Notes under the pieces: model-generated | Database searches by the model: none | What the model saw: only the letters and a program-made list of their open reading frames with translations | What the model was told of the DNA's origin: nothing | In this document: positions 57,397 through 64,000 of the stretch, in pieces | How the letters are laid out: the number at the start of each line of letters is the position of its first letter | Position numbering within the stretch: position 1 is the first letter of the stretch | Assembly: GCF_019710745.1 (NCBI RefSeq) | Contig: NZ_JAHKJW010000022.1 | Coordinates: 62,001 to 126,000, forward strand | Length of the DNA: 64,000 bases | Reading direction: 5' to 3' | Source of the DNA: Streptomyces beigongshangae | GTDB lineage: Bacteria; Actinomycetota; Actinomycetes; Streptomycetales; Streptomycetaceae | Program-made: the position numbers and the translations under genes

Positions 57397-57831
57397 ATGG
57401 CGACCGAGCCGCGTTGGGACGACAAACTGTCTTCTGAGGAGAAGTACACCCGGACGACCGCCTTCGCCGGCGAGCTGCCCAATGTGACGGGCGCACGACT
57501 CGCCGCCGAGGAATTCCTGCTTGCGCTCACGCGCGCCTCACCACCGGCCGCCCCGGAGCACTGGGACGACATCCTGCTGGTCGTCACCGAGTTGGCGGCC
57601 AATGTCGTGCAGTACGCCCCGGGCCCTTTCGAGCTGCGCCTGCGACGTACGTTCGACGGTGTGCACGTGACCATGCACGACACCAGCACCACACCGCCCG
57701 CACCACGTCCGTTCCACCCGGGCCGGGGCGGCGGCGGGGTCGGCTGGCATCTGATCCACACCCTGTGCGACCAGGTGAGCGTGGTGGTGACCGACACGGG
57801 CAAGGACATCCACGTCTTCATGCCGTGGTGA
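57397..57831 (+). CDS. Anti-sigma factor-type ATP-binding protein
   Basis: A 144-residue stand-alone GHKL ATPase. The N-box region is LLVVTELAANVVQYAPG, with VTMHDTSTTPP where the D-x-G strand would be, and GGGGVGWHLIHTLCDQVSV as the G box. The family (RsbW-like / SpoIIAB-like) sequesters or phosphorylates partner-switching proteins. ATG at 57397, with GGGGAAGGC at 57386-57394. The D-x-G strand here is atypical (HDTS), so ATP binding may be weak. A convergent second member lies at 57.9-58.4 kb; the terminator between them serves both. Confidence 0.87.
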   Translation: MATEPRWDDKLSSEEKYTRTTAFAGELPNVTGARLAAEEFLLALTRASPPAAPEHWDDILLVVTELAANVVQYAPGPFELRLRRTFDGVHVTMHDTSTTPPAPRPFHPGRGGGGVGWHLIHTLCDQVSVVVTDTGKDIHVFMPW

Positions 57832-57882
57832 GGCCCGCCGGTGGAAGGATCCGCAGAATCCGCCGAAGAAAGCCACGGAGGA

Positions 57883-57924
57883 AAGCCTCGGACGAGGGCC
57901 TGCCGGCCCGTCCGAGGCTTTTTT
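57883..57924. terminator. 12-bp hairpin with T-run between convergent anti-sigma genes
   Basis: AAGCCTCGGACG pairs with CGTCCGAGGCTT, followed by TTTT on the plus strand and preceded by A-rich sequence, so it can act in both directions. Confidence 0.85.
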
Positions 57925-57942
57925 CCGGATGCGTGCCGCCCG

Positions 57943-58392
57943 TCAGAAGAGCGGCACCAGCACGCTGACGGTCTTGCCGCCGCCCGGACGCCTTTCGACG
58001 GCGATGTCACGCGCCAACCGGATGATCACCGGCCAGCCGTAGCCGTTGCCGCGGTGCTGCGCCGGGAAGCCCCCCTGGCCGAAGGCGGCGGCCGGGATGA
58101 CATCGCTGTTGTCGTGCACGGCCAGCCGTACTCCCTCCCCCGTGGGCGTGACCTCGAAGCCGGCCAGTCCGCCCCCGTGCCGGATGGCGTTCGCGGCCAG
58201 CTCCGAGACGACGAGCGAGAGGTCGATGAGAGCCGCCTCCGTCACGGTGCGGCCGGCCCGGCTCCACTGCCCGAGCACCACGTCGCGTGCGTGGGCACGG
58301 GCCATCGCCGCGGTCGTGATCGGTGCGTGCGCCGCCGGTGTTCCCCCGGGCGGTTGCGCGGACGCGAGGGTGGTCGTGTCGGTTCGGTCCAT
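57943..58392 (-). CDS. Anti-sigma factor-type ATP-binding protein, second
   Basis: A 149-residue GHKL ATPase. N box SLVVSELAANAIRHGGG, D-box VRLAVHDNSDVIP and G box HRGNGYGWPVIIRLARD are in order, closer to the consensus than in its convergent neighbour. The start at 58392 is chosen over one 69 bp upstream because the extra residues (Pro/Gly-rich) lie outside the fold; the choice is not certain. It probably has a STAS partner elsewhere. Confidence 0.85.
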   Translation of the reverse strand: MDRTDTTTLASAQPPGGTPAAHAPITTAAMARAHARDVVLGQWSRAGRTVTEAALIDLSLVVSELAANAIRHGGGLAGFEVTPTGEGVRLAVHDNSDVIPAAAFGQGGFPAQHRGNGYGWPVIIRLARDIAVERRPGGGKTVSVLVPLF

Positions 58393-58687
58393 ATGCGTCG
58401 TGTCCCTGCACTCTGCTTCCTCGACGCCGGGCGCCGGCCCGGAGCCGCCGGGCGGCTTCACGGACGGGTCACCGCGTCCGGCGCCGGCCGCACTGCCCGC
58501 GATGCGTCATGGGGACGAGTGCCCGGGTGGTCGTGGTCGGCATGGTCGTCCTTTCCTCTCGCCAACACCCCGTGGGGATTCGCCTTCCCCCGGAAACCGC
58601 GTCCATGGCGGGCGAATCCCCCGGCTCCCCGTCCGTACCGGACCGCGCCGCGCGGGATCAGGCCGGACGGAGCCGGGCCGAGCCCTT

Positions 58688-59059
58688 TCAGGGCGCGGCC
58701 GCCTGCCGCGGCGGCAGGCTCCGGTAGTAGTCGCCGACCCCGGAGAGGTACTCGGGGTCGAGCGTCTCGCGGTCGGTCCTGAACTGCGGTGCGCCCTTGA
58801 CCTCCTCCTCGGTGCACGCCACCTTGATCTCGTGCGCCTCCGGGTCGATCGCGGTGACCACGCCCACGGGTATCAGGACGCTCCTGCCGAACAGCCAGCC
58901 ACCGGTGTCGACGATCAGGTGCCGCATGCCGGATTGGTCCACCTGCCGGTCCACGTGCCCGATCGTCCCGTCGCTCGCGGCGACCGTGAACCCTGTGAGC
59001 AGCAGCCCCTCCGAGTACCCGCTGGCGGGTGCGTACGACCAGATTCTGTCGGTGGTCAC
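58688..59059 (-). CDS. PRC-barrel domain protein
   Basis: A 123-residue PRC-barrel protein. It starts VTTDRIWSYAPASGYSEGLLLTGF, then VAASDGTIGHVDRQVDQSGM, LIVDTGGWLFGRSVLIPVG and VTAIDPEAHEIKV. The C terminus GVGDYYRSL is typical of actinobacterial stress PRC-barrel proteins. The PRC fold is a small beta-barrel found in photosynthetic and stress-associated proteins; the role here is unknown. GTG at 59059 behind GGAAGGAG. It sits in a block with small membrane proteins, Dps and SigB-type factors. Confidence 0.88.
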   Translation of the reverse strand: MTTDRIWSYAPASGYSEGLLLTGFTVAASDGTIGHVDRQVDQSGMRHLIVDTGGWLFGRSVLIPVGVVTAIDPEAHEIKVACTEEEVKGAPQFRTDRETLDPEYLSGVGDYYRSLPPRQAAAP

Positions 59060-59339
59060 GTCGCTCCTTCCTTCCCATGGTCGAGGTCCGAACGGAGCAC
59101 GGCGGCCGGTGCGCACCGCCCGTCGTCCCCCTCGGGCAGCAAATACCCTGCCGCCGGACCGCCATTCTCAGCGGTTGCGCGGGTCGGGCGCGGCCGGCCC
59201 GCGGGACTGCCGGGTCACCGCGGCGGGCGTTCCCGAAACGCGGTCCGCGCGGCGGGAGATCGTAAAAGCCTGAGGCTTGATAAGAAGGATGCGTATCACC
59301 GGTGAAGCAGGGCACTCGAAGGGCTGGAGGTCGATAGCA

Positions 59340-59510
59340 ATGGTCCCTCTTATTCTTGTCCTGCTGCTCGCCCTGCTTCTTTTCGGCGCGGGTTTCGCAC
59401 TCAAGATCCTGTGGTGGGTGGCGGTCGTCGTGCTGATCGTCTGGCTGCTCGGCTTCATCGTGCGCCCGAATGCGTCCGGTGGCCGTCGTGGACGGTGGTA
59501 CCGCTGGTAG
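59340..59510 (+). CDS. Small hydrophobic membrane protein, 56 aa
   Basis: A 56-residue protein, MVPLILVLLLALLLFGAG then LKILWWVAVVVLIVWLLGF, i.e. two closely spaced membrane helices, and an arginine-rich end RRGRWYRW. The ATG at 59340 follows CTGGAGG. An in-frame ATG at 59277 would add a hydrophilic segment and is less likely. Common in Streptomyces stress regions and predicted to be under SigB-type control; no function is known. Confidence 0.78.
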   Translation: MVPLILVLLLALLLFGAGFALKILWWVAVVVLIVWLLGFIVRPNASGGRRGRWYRW

Positions 59511-59586
59511 GAGGGCTTGCTCCCCGAGACAGCGACCATGGCACGGCCATCCCCGAAAAACGAGAATTTCCAGGGAGGAATGAGGA

Positions 59587-60159
59587 ATGACGTCGTCTTC
59601 AACCGAGGTGCAGTACACGGTTCCCGGCCTCAGCACCCAGGACGGCGGGAAGGTGATCGACCTGCTCCGCCTGCGGCTGCACGCACTCAATGACCTCTCG
59701 CTCACACTGAAGCACATTCACTGGAATGTGGTCGGCCCGCATTTCATCGCCATCCACGAGATGCTCGACCCGCAGGTCGACCGTGCCCGCGAAATGGCCG
59801 ACGACACCGCCGAGCGCATCTCCGCCCTGGGCGGGGTCCCCGCGGGCACCCCGGGCGCCCTCGTCGCGGAGCGGACCTGGGACGACTACGACGTCGGGCG
59901 GGCCGACGCGATCGCGCACCTCGGCGCCCTCGACCTGGTGTACACCGGCATCGTCGAGAGCCACCGTGCGGCGCTGGCCGAGGTCGGCAAGTTCGACCCG
60001 GTGACGGAGGACCTCCTCATCGAGCAGCTGCGCTCCCTCGAACAGTTCCAGTGGTTCGTGCGCGCGCACCTCGAGAGCTCCGGCGGCACGCTCTCCACGG
60101 CGAACGCGCAGACCGAGACCGAGGCCGCCCGCTCGGCCGGCCAGGGCGGCGCCCGCTAG
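59587..60159 (+). CDS. dps: Dps-family DNA-binding ferritin
   Basis: A 190-residue Dps/ferritin-like protein that oxidises iron and binds DNA under oxidative stress. The ferroxidase site is visible as LKHIHWNVVGPHFIAIHEMLD (His, Asp and Glu ligands). It then has VDRAREMADDTAERISALGG and LEQFQWFVRAHLES. A hydrophilic tail (about residues 168-190) may contact DNA. ATG at 59587 after AGGGAGGAATGAGGA. It fits the surrounding stress block, where SigB-type factors at 60.7 and 62 kb are likely regulators. Confidence 0.93.
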   Translation: MTSSSTEVQYTVPGLSTQDGGKVIDLLRLRLHALNDLSLTLKHIHWNVVGPHFIAIHEMLDPQVDRAREMADDTAERISALGGVPAGTPGALVAERTWDDYDVGRADAIAHLGALDLVYTGIVESHRAALAEVGKFDPVTEDLLIEQLRSLEQFQWFVRAHLESSGGTLSTANAQTETEAARSAGQGGAR

Positions 60160-60255
60160 CGGCGGCCGTCACGTGCGGGAAGGCATGGGCACGACCCACT
60201 CCACGTGTACGGCGGCGACCGGACGTCACGGCGTCGTACGGGCACGGGACACGCG

Positions 60256-60288
60256 TCGGGCCGGCCGCACCCGATGTGCGGCCGGCCC
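60256..60288. terminator. 14-bp perfect hairpin between convergent genes
   Basis: CGGGCCGGCCGCAC and its exact complement flank CCGAT, between dps and the DUF5133 gene. Confidence 0.88.
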
Positions 60289-60304
60289 GCTGCGCAGGGG
60301 TGGA

Positions 60305-60592
60305 CTAGGCCACGACCTCGCCCTCGTCATGGGTCCCGGTCCCGGCCGGCACGGTGCCGGTGGGGCGCCGCAGGGGCATCCGCACCACCGGCTGCTGCGC
60401 CGCGGCCAGCCGGCGGCGCGCCACCTCCAGCGCGGACCGCACGTCACGCGTCCCGGTCGACACGCAGAGCGTGTACTCCAGGTCCTGCGCCCGCTGGTCC
60501 GGCTTCGCCGCGCCGCTCCCGGCCCGGTGTGCGGTGATCGCCTCGTACTCCTCCACGAGCTTGCGCAGGGTCGCGGGGTGGGGCATCAGCAT
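60305..60592 (-). CDS. DUF5133 family protein
   Basis: A 95-residue protein starting MLMPHPATLRKLVEEYEAI, with LEYTLCVSTGTRDVRSALEVA and a C-terminal acidic tail. The LMPHPATLRKLVEEYE opening is the DUF5133 signature as I know it from Streptomyces. It has a helical, ANTAR-adjacent feel, but I see no RNA-binding motif. Weak CAAGGAGCAAGCC upstream of the ATG. It is upstream of and parallel to nothing; its promoter region carries a GACGTG/GACGAC repeat (60608-60636). Confidence 0.85.
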   Translation of the reverse strand: MLMPHPATLRKLVEEYEAITAHRAGSGAAKPDQRAQDLEYTLCVSTGTRDVRSALEVARRRLAAAQQPVVRMPLRRPTGTVPAGTGTHDEGEVVA

Positions 60593-60607
60593 CTGGCTTG
60601 CTCCTTG

Positions 60608-60636
60608 ATGACGTGGACGACGTGGACGACGTGACC
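60608..60636. repeat. Short GACGTGGAC tandem upstream of DUF5133
   Basis: Three 9-bp units of GACGTGGAC lie 16 bp before the DUF5133 start on the minus strand. Slippage is likely; an operator role cannot be excluded. Confidence 0.55.
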
Positions 60637-60733
60637 GAGGGGGTCACCGCGGGTCCGTGAAAGGTGGTGGGGGTGACGGTGCGGGACACGGCGGCGGGCG
60701 GGCCGTGCACGGCCCCGGGAACGCCGGACCGCG

Positions 60734-61642
60734 TCAGGCGCCGCCCGCCCGGCCGCCGGTGTCGCGGCCGGTGCGCGGCCGTGCGCCCAGCGCCTCTTCC
60801 CTGACCCGTGCGCAGCTGCGGGTGATCAGGCGCGAGACGTGCATCTGGGAGATGCCGAGCTTGTCGGCTATGCGGTTCTGCGTCATGTCCTCGAAGAAGC
60901 GCATGTACAGGATGTTCCGCTCGCGCTCCGGCAGCCGGCGCAGGCCCTCCTTCGCCGCCTCCCGGTCGAGGACCACGTCGAAGGAGGAGTCGGGGTCGCC
61001 CAGGGTGTCCGCGAGGCTGTAGTTGTCGTCCGCGGAGGACAGTTCGGCGTCCAGGGACAGCGTGCTGAAGCTCTCCATCGCCTCCATGCCGGCGGCGACC
61101 TCGTCCTCCGTCAGACCGGTGTGGGCCGCGATCTCGGCCGCCGTCGGCTCGGGGGCGCCGGGGTTCTGCGTGAGTTCCCTGCGGGCGATCCGCACCTTGT
61201 TGCGCAGCTCCTGCACCCGGCGCGGCACCCGCAGTGCCCACATGCGGTCACGGAAGTGGCGCTTGACCTCACCGGTGATGGTGGGGACGGCATAACTCTC
61301 GAAGGCCCCGCGGGAGGGGTCGAAGCGGTCGATCGCCTTCACCAGTCCGACGGCCGCGACCTGGCGCAGGTCCTCTATGTTCTCGCCTCGGTCGCGGAAC
61401 CGGCCGGCGATGCGGTGGGCCATGGGCAGCCAGGCCGTCACCAACTCGTCGCGGACGGCGTCCCGCTCGGGGCCCGCCTCCATCGCGGCCAGCCGCGCGA
61501 AGTCGGTCGCCGAGTCAGGTGCGTCGTCGTGCGGATGCCGCGCCGAGGGGGCCCGGACGGGCGGGGCCGGTTCGGCGGGCACAGCCTTCGCCTCGGCGGG
61601 TGCGTATTCTTCGAGGCGGCTTGTCGACAAGTCGATACGCAT
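60734..61642 (-). CDS. SigB/SigF-type RNA polymerase sigma factor
   Basis: A 302-residue stress sigma factor of the SigB/F/G group. Region 2 has LVTAWLPMAHRIAGRFRDRG, DLRQVAAVGLVKAIDRFDPSRG and AFESYAVPTITGEVKRHFRDR. Region 3 follows from VPRRVQELRNKV. Region 4 carries LPERERNILYMRFFEDMTQNRIADKLGISQMHVSRL. The ATG at 61642 follows AGGAGCG. An Ala/Pro-rich N terminus of about 45 residues is not part of the fold. Divergent from a second sigma gene, with 380 bp between the two starts. It would be held in check by the RsbW-like ATPases of this window or others. Confidence 0.93.
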   Translation of the reverse strand: MRIDLSTSRLEEYAPAEAKAVPAEPAPPVRAPSARHPHDDAPDSATDFARLAAMEAGPERDAVRDELVTAWLPMAHRIAGRFRDRGENIEDLRQVAAVGLVKAIDRFDPSRGAFESYAVPTITGEVKRHFRDRMWALRVPRRVQELRNKVRIARRELTQNPGAPEPTAAEIAAHTGLTEDEVAAGMEAMESFSTLSLDAELSSADDNYSLADTLGDPDSSFDVVLDREAAKEGLRRLPERERNILYMRFFEDMTQNRIADKLGISQMHVSRLITRSCARVREEALGARPRTGRDTGGRAGGA

Positions 61643-62022
61643 GCGGATTCGCTCCTGAACAAATGGCTTGCGAGGGGGGTGCCGCAGGGGCGGGCTTCCG
61701 GGGACGCCGGAGGGCCACCGCGGTCGGCCGGGCCGACTCCTGCGGGCGTGCCTCCGGTCCGAAGCACGAACTCCGATTGCCCTGGCTTTCCGTGGCAAAA
61801 CACCTCGACTCAAAATCAGCGTCGCGAGGCCCTTCCGCCCCTCTGCCCGAACCGGTTCACAGACCCGCCCCCGCGTGCCTGCGTGCACTCCACGGGTGCC
61901 GCGGGGCGTCGGTGACCACGCGCCAGAGGGCTTCGAGCACCGACTTTCGGCCGGATAACATGGGGCTTCGATCTCTTCCAGAATTGGGTGGCATGAGCCC
62001 CGGGAAGCGGGGAAGACGGCCG
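61643..62022. other. Divergent promoter region between two sigma factor genes
   Basis: No gene was seen. On the minus strand, GTTTTG (61801-61796) and GGGCAAT (61782-61776) are 13 bp apart, similar to a SigB-type GTTT / GGGTAT promoter with two mismatches. The palindrome TTGTCGACAA at 61621-61630 lies just inside the minus-strand gene. A region near 61950-61962 (GGATAACATGGGG) could start the plus-strand gene. All are tentative. Confidence 0.35.
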
Positions 62023-62937
62023 ATGTCATCAACAGCGACGGTGAGTGGGGTGGACGGCATGACAGCCGTGACGGCAGGCGGGGCAACGGCCACGGCGCAG
62101 GGGACCCGGACGACGGACGAGACGGAACTGCCTCTCATCGAGGACCCGTCGCGCGTCAAGCCGAAGGACGCGCGGGAGCTGTCCCGGCAGTTCTTCGACC
62201 GCCTCGCGGTACTCGAAGAGGGAACCCACGAGTACCAGTACGCGCGCAACACCCTCATCGAGATGAACCTGTCCCTCGTCCGGTACGCGGCCTCCCGGTT
62301 CCGCGGCCGGGGCGACTCGATGGAGGACATCGTCCAGGTCGGCACCATCGGGCTCATCAAGGCCATCGACCGGTTCGAGCTGTCGCGCGAGGTGGAGTTC
62401 ACCTCCTTCGCCGTCCCCTACATCGTCGGCGAGATCAAGCGGTTCTTCCGTGACACGAGCTGGGCCGTCCACGTGCCGCGCCGCCTCCAGGAGGCCCGCG
62501 TCGAGCTGGCGAAGGCCACGGAGGAGCTGCGGACCCGCCTCGGGCGCACTCCCACCACGCGTGAGCTGTCGCAGCTCATGTCGCTGCCCGAGGCGGAGGT
62601 CATCGAGGCCCGCAAGGCGGCGAACTGCTACAACTCCTCGTCGCTCGACGCGGCCCTGTCCCCCGACAACGGCTCGCACGGCGAGTCCGTCCTGGCCGAC
62701 TTCATCGGTGAGGACGACCACTCGCTGGAGCTCGTGGAGGACCTGAACTCCCTGGCGCCCCTCGTCGCCGAACTCGACGAGCGCGAGCGCCGCATCATCC
62801 ACCTGCGGTTCGTCGAGGAGCGCACCCAGGCGGAGATCGGCGAGATCCTCGGCATCTCCCAGATGCACGTGTCGCGTCTGATCAGCCGCATCATCAAGCG
62901 GCTCCGCGCCGGTCTGCTCGACCCCTCGGTGGCCTGA
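62023..62937 (+). CDS. SigB-type RNA polymerase sigma factor, second
   Basis: A 304-residue sigma factor. It has LSRQFFDRLAVLEEGTHEYQ, LVRYAASRFRGRGDSMEDIVQ, VGTIGLIKAIDRFELSREVEF, TSFAVPYIVGEIKRFFRDTS and region 4 LDERERRIIHLRFVEERTQ with EIGEILGISQMHVSRLISR. It is closer to the SigB/SigI/SigK/SigL subgroup than to its divergent neighbour. The ATG at 62023 follows GGGGAAGACGG; in-frame ATGs at 61960 and 61993 would add up to 21 residues. Likely controls stress genes such as dps and the small membrane proteins nearby. Confidence 0.93.
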   Translation: MSSTATVSGVDGMTAVTAGGATATAQGTRTTDETELPLIEDPSRVKPKDARELSRQFFDRLAVLEEGTHEYQYARNTLIEMNLSLVRYAASRFRGRGDSMEDIVQVGTIGLIKAIDRFELSREVEFTSFAVPYIVGEIKRFFRDTSWAVHVPRRLQEARVELAKATEELRTRLGRTPTTRELSQLMSLPEAEVIEARKAANCYNSSSLDAALSPDNGSHGESVLADFIGEDDHSLELVEDLNSLAPLVAELDERERRIIHLRFVEERTQAEIGEILGISQMHVSRLISRIIKRLRAGLLDPSVA

Positions 62938-63272
62938 CGCGCCCATCCGTCCCACCTGACCGGCGCCTCCCCCCGCGCCGGTCCGCCAGTCCGCCACCGC
63001 GGTCCCCCGAGCCCCCGCTCGCCGGACCGCGGTGGCGGACTCACTCGTGTTCCCCGGCCCTGCCGTGTCCCCGCCGGGGTCACGGTGTTGACGGGGTGGG
63101 CCTTTTTGGCACCACACTTTGTTCACAACCTCACTCACGGGTTAGCCTGCGGCGTATTTCCTCGTGGGCGGCCCCCTGCGGCAAGACGTCCGGCGAGGGT
63201 GGTCCGGCAGTGGGCCTGGAGTTCCGAGTCCCTTTCCCCGAGGGACCCGAGAGGCATGGAACGAGGGTGCGC
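62938..63272. other. Intergenic region with terminator; promoter of HAMP sensor
   Basis: The terminator hairpin fills 62988-63041. After it, TGTTGACGGGGTGGGCC with CACACTTTGTTCACAAC near 63110-63127 may hold the promoter of the HAMP gene. No coding sequence seen. Confidence 0.45.
62988..63041 (+). terminator. 18-bp perfect stem terminator after sigma gene
   Basis: AGTCCGCCACCGCGGTCC pairs exactly with GGACCGCGGTGGCGGACT around an 18-nt loop, 51 bp after the stop. Confidence 0.85.
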
Positions 63273-64000
63273 ATGACCAGCCAGACGACCGAGACCGTCG
63301 ACCGCATGCCGGGCGACCAGGAGCTGCGGCAGCTGTTGGCCGGCCTGACGGCGGTGCGGGACGGCGACTTCGGCACACGTCTGCCGGACGACGGGGACGG
63401 TCTCCTCGGCGACATCGCCACCGTCTTCAACGGCATGGTCGACCAGCTGTCCGTGTTCACCTCCGAGGTGACCCGGGTCGCGCGCGAGGTGGGCACCGAG
63501 GGCACCCTCGGCGGCCAGGCCGAGGTGCCGGGGGTCTCCGGCACCTGGGCCGACCTCACCGACTCGGTCAACGCCATGTCGGGCAACCTCACGACACAGG
63601 TCCGCGACATCGCGCAGGTGGCGACCGCGGTGGCCAAGGGCGACCTGTCCCAGAAGATCGACGTTCCGGCGCGGGGCGAGATCCTCCAGCTCAAGGAGAC
63701 CGTCAACACGATGGTCGACCAGCTGTCCGCCTTCGCCGACGAGGTCACCCGCGTCGCCCGCGAGGTCGGCAGCGAGGGACGGCTCGGCGGCCAGGCCCAG
63801 GTGCCCGGCGTCGGCGGGGTCTGGCGCGACCTGACCGACTCCGTGAACCTGATGGCGGGCAACCTCACCGCGCAGGTCCGCAACGTCGCCCAGGTGACGA
63901 CCGCGGTGGCCAAGGGCGACCTCTCGCAGAAGATCACCGTGGACGCCCGCGGCGAGATCCTCGAACTCAAGAACACCATCAACACGATGGTCGACCAGCT
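63273..64000 (+). CDS. Poly-HAMP sensor kinase, 5' part (runs off window)
   Basis: The first 242 residues of a larger protein. It starts TSQTTETVDRMPGDQELRQL and continues in HAMP repeats with recurring DIAQVATAVAKGDLSQKI / NVAQVTTAVAKGDLSQKI and NTMVDQLSAFADEVTRVA. Three MVDQL units begin exactly 276 bp (92 residues) apart at 63435, 63711 and 63987. This is the architecture of large cytoplasmic HAMP-array histidine kinases or hybrid kinases seen in Streptomyces and fungal Nik1. No membrane segment is present in this part. The ATG at 63273 follows ACGAGGG. Kinase and receiver domains, if any, lie outside the window. Confidence 0.88.
   Translation, partial: MTSQTTETVDRMPGDQELRQLLAGLTAVRDGDFGTRLPDDGDGLLGDIATVFNGMVDQLSVFTSEVTRVAREVGTEGTLGGQAEVPGVSGTWADLTDSVNAMSGNLTTQVRDIAQVATAVAKGDLSQKIDVPARGEILQLKETVNTMVDQLSAFADEVTRVAREVGSEGRLGGQAQVPGVGGVWRDLTDSVNLMAGNLTAQVRNVAQVTTAVAKGDLSQKITVDARGEILELKNTINTMVDQ

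Overview
The window is very GC-rich, third codon positions are almost all G or C, and many genes start with GTG or TTG. Together with the families present (DUF574-type methyltransferases, MEDS/HATPase and STAS regulators, SigB-type sigma factors, Tat/Sec-exported glycosidases, DUF5133, DUF4360), this points to a Streptomyces chromosome, probably an accessory arm rather than the core. All assignments are by reading; no database search was run.

Layout. 0-9 kb: the 3' part of an FAD monooxygenase, a coiled-coil/lysine-rich protein, an NAD-dependent DNA ligase (ligA), a RibD-like reductase, two small proteins, an aberrant glycine-type tRNA gene on the minus strand with its own terminator, and a GT4 glycosyltransferase. 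9-15 kb: a five-gene operon matching the uncharacterised STM4015-4014-4013-4012-4011 set (LRR protein, ATP-grasp-like protein, sulfatase-fold hydrolase, two radical SAM proteins), with the stub of a small divergent gene beside it. This is the best candidate for an undescribed system. 15-21 kb: a secreted protein, a zinc-ribbon protein, a STAS / MEDS-HATPase pair, an alpha/beta hydrolase, an SRPBCC protein and a YihY/BrkB membrane protein.

20.6-29.7 kb is a decayed carbohydrate region. An NB-ARC gene fragment is joined out of frame to a GAPDH lacking its NAD domain. Large exported GH78 and GH106-like rhamnosidases follow, then a GH127 arabinofuranosidase gene with an internal deletion. 30-39 kb: a SAM methyltransferase, an F420/PPOX-type protein, a minus-strand aromatic-CoA operon (cupin, thioesterase, aryl-CoA ligase, salicylyl/2-aminobenzoyl-CoA hydroxylase-reductase) divergent from a RidA-family gene, and a metallophosphoesterase. 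39.5-45 kb: a PknG-type kinase with 25 perfect 18-bp tandem repeats in its C-lobe, translationally coupled to a four-helix membrane protein and a binding lipoprotein, the arrangement of the actinobacterial GlnH-GlnX-PknG sensing system.

45-57 kb: DUF4360, GNAT and methyltransferase genes, then a LacI regulator divergent from an ABC sugar importer, a GH42 beta-galactosidase and a secreted GH30 endo-galactanase. Two LacI-type palindromes sit in the divergent promoter. Exported GH30 would cut beta-1,6-galactan side chains of arabinogalactan, the ABC system would import the pieces and cytoplasmic GH42 would hydrolyse them; the rhamnosidases and GH127 remnant fit the same plant cell wall diet. 57-64 kb: a stress-response block with two anti-sigma-like ATPases, PRC-barrel and hydrophobic small proteins, a Dps ferritin, DUF5133, two divergent SigB-type sigma factors, and the 5' end of a poly-HAMP sensor that runs off the window.
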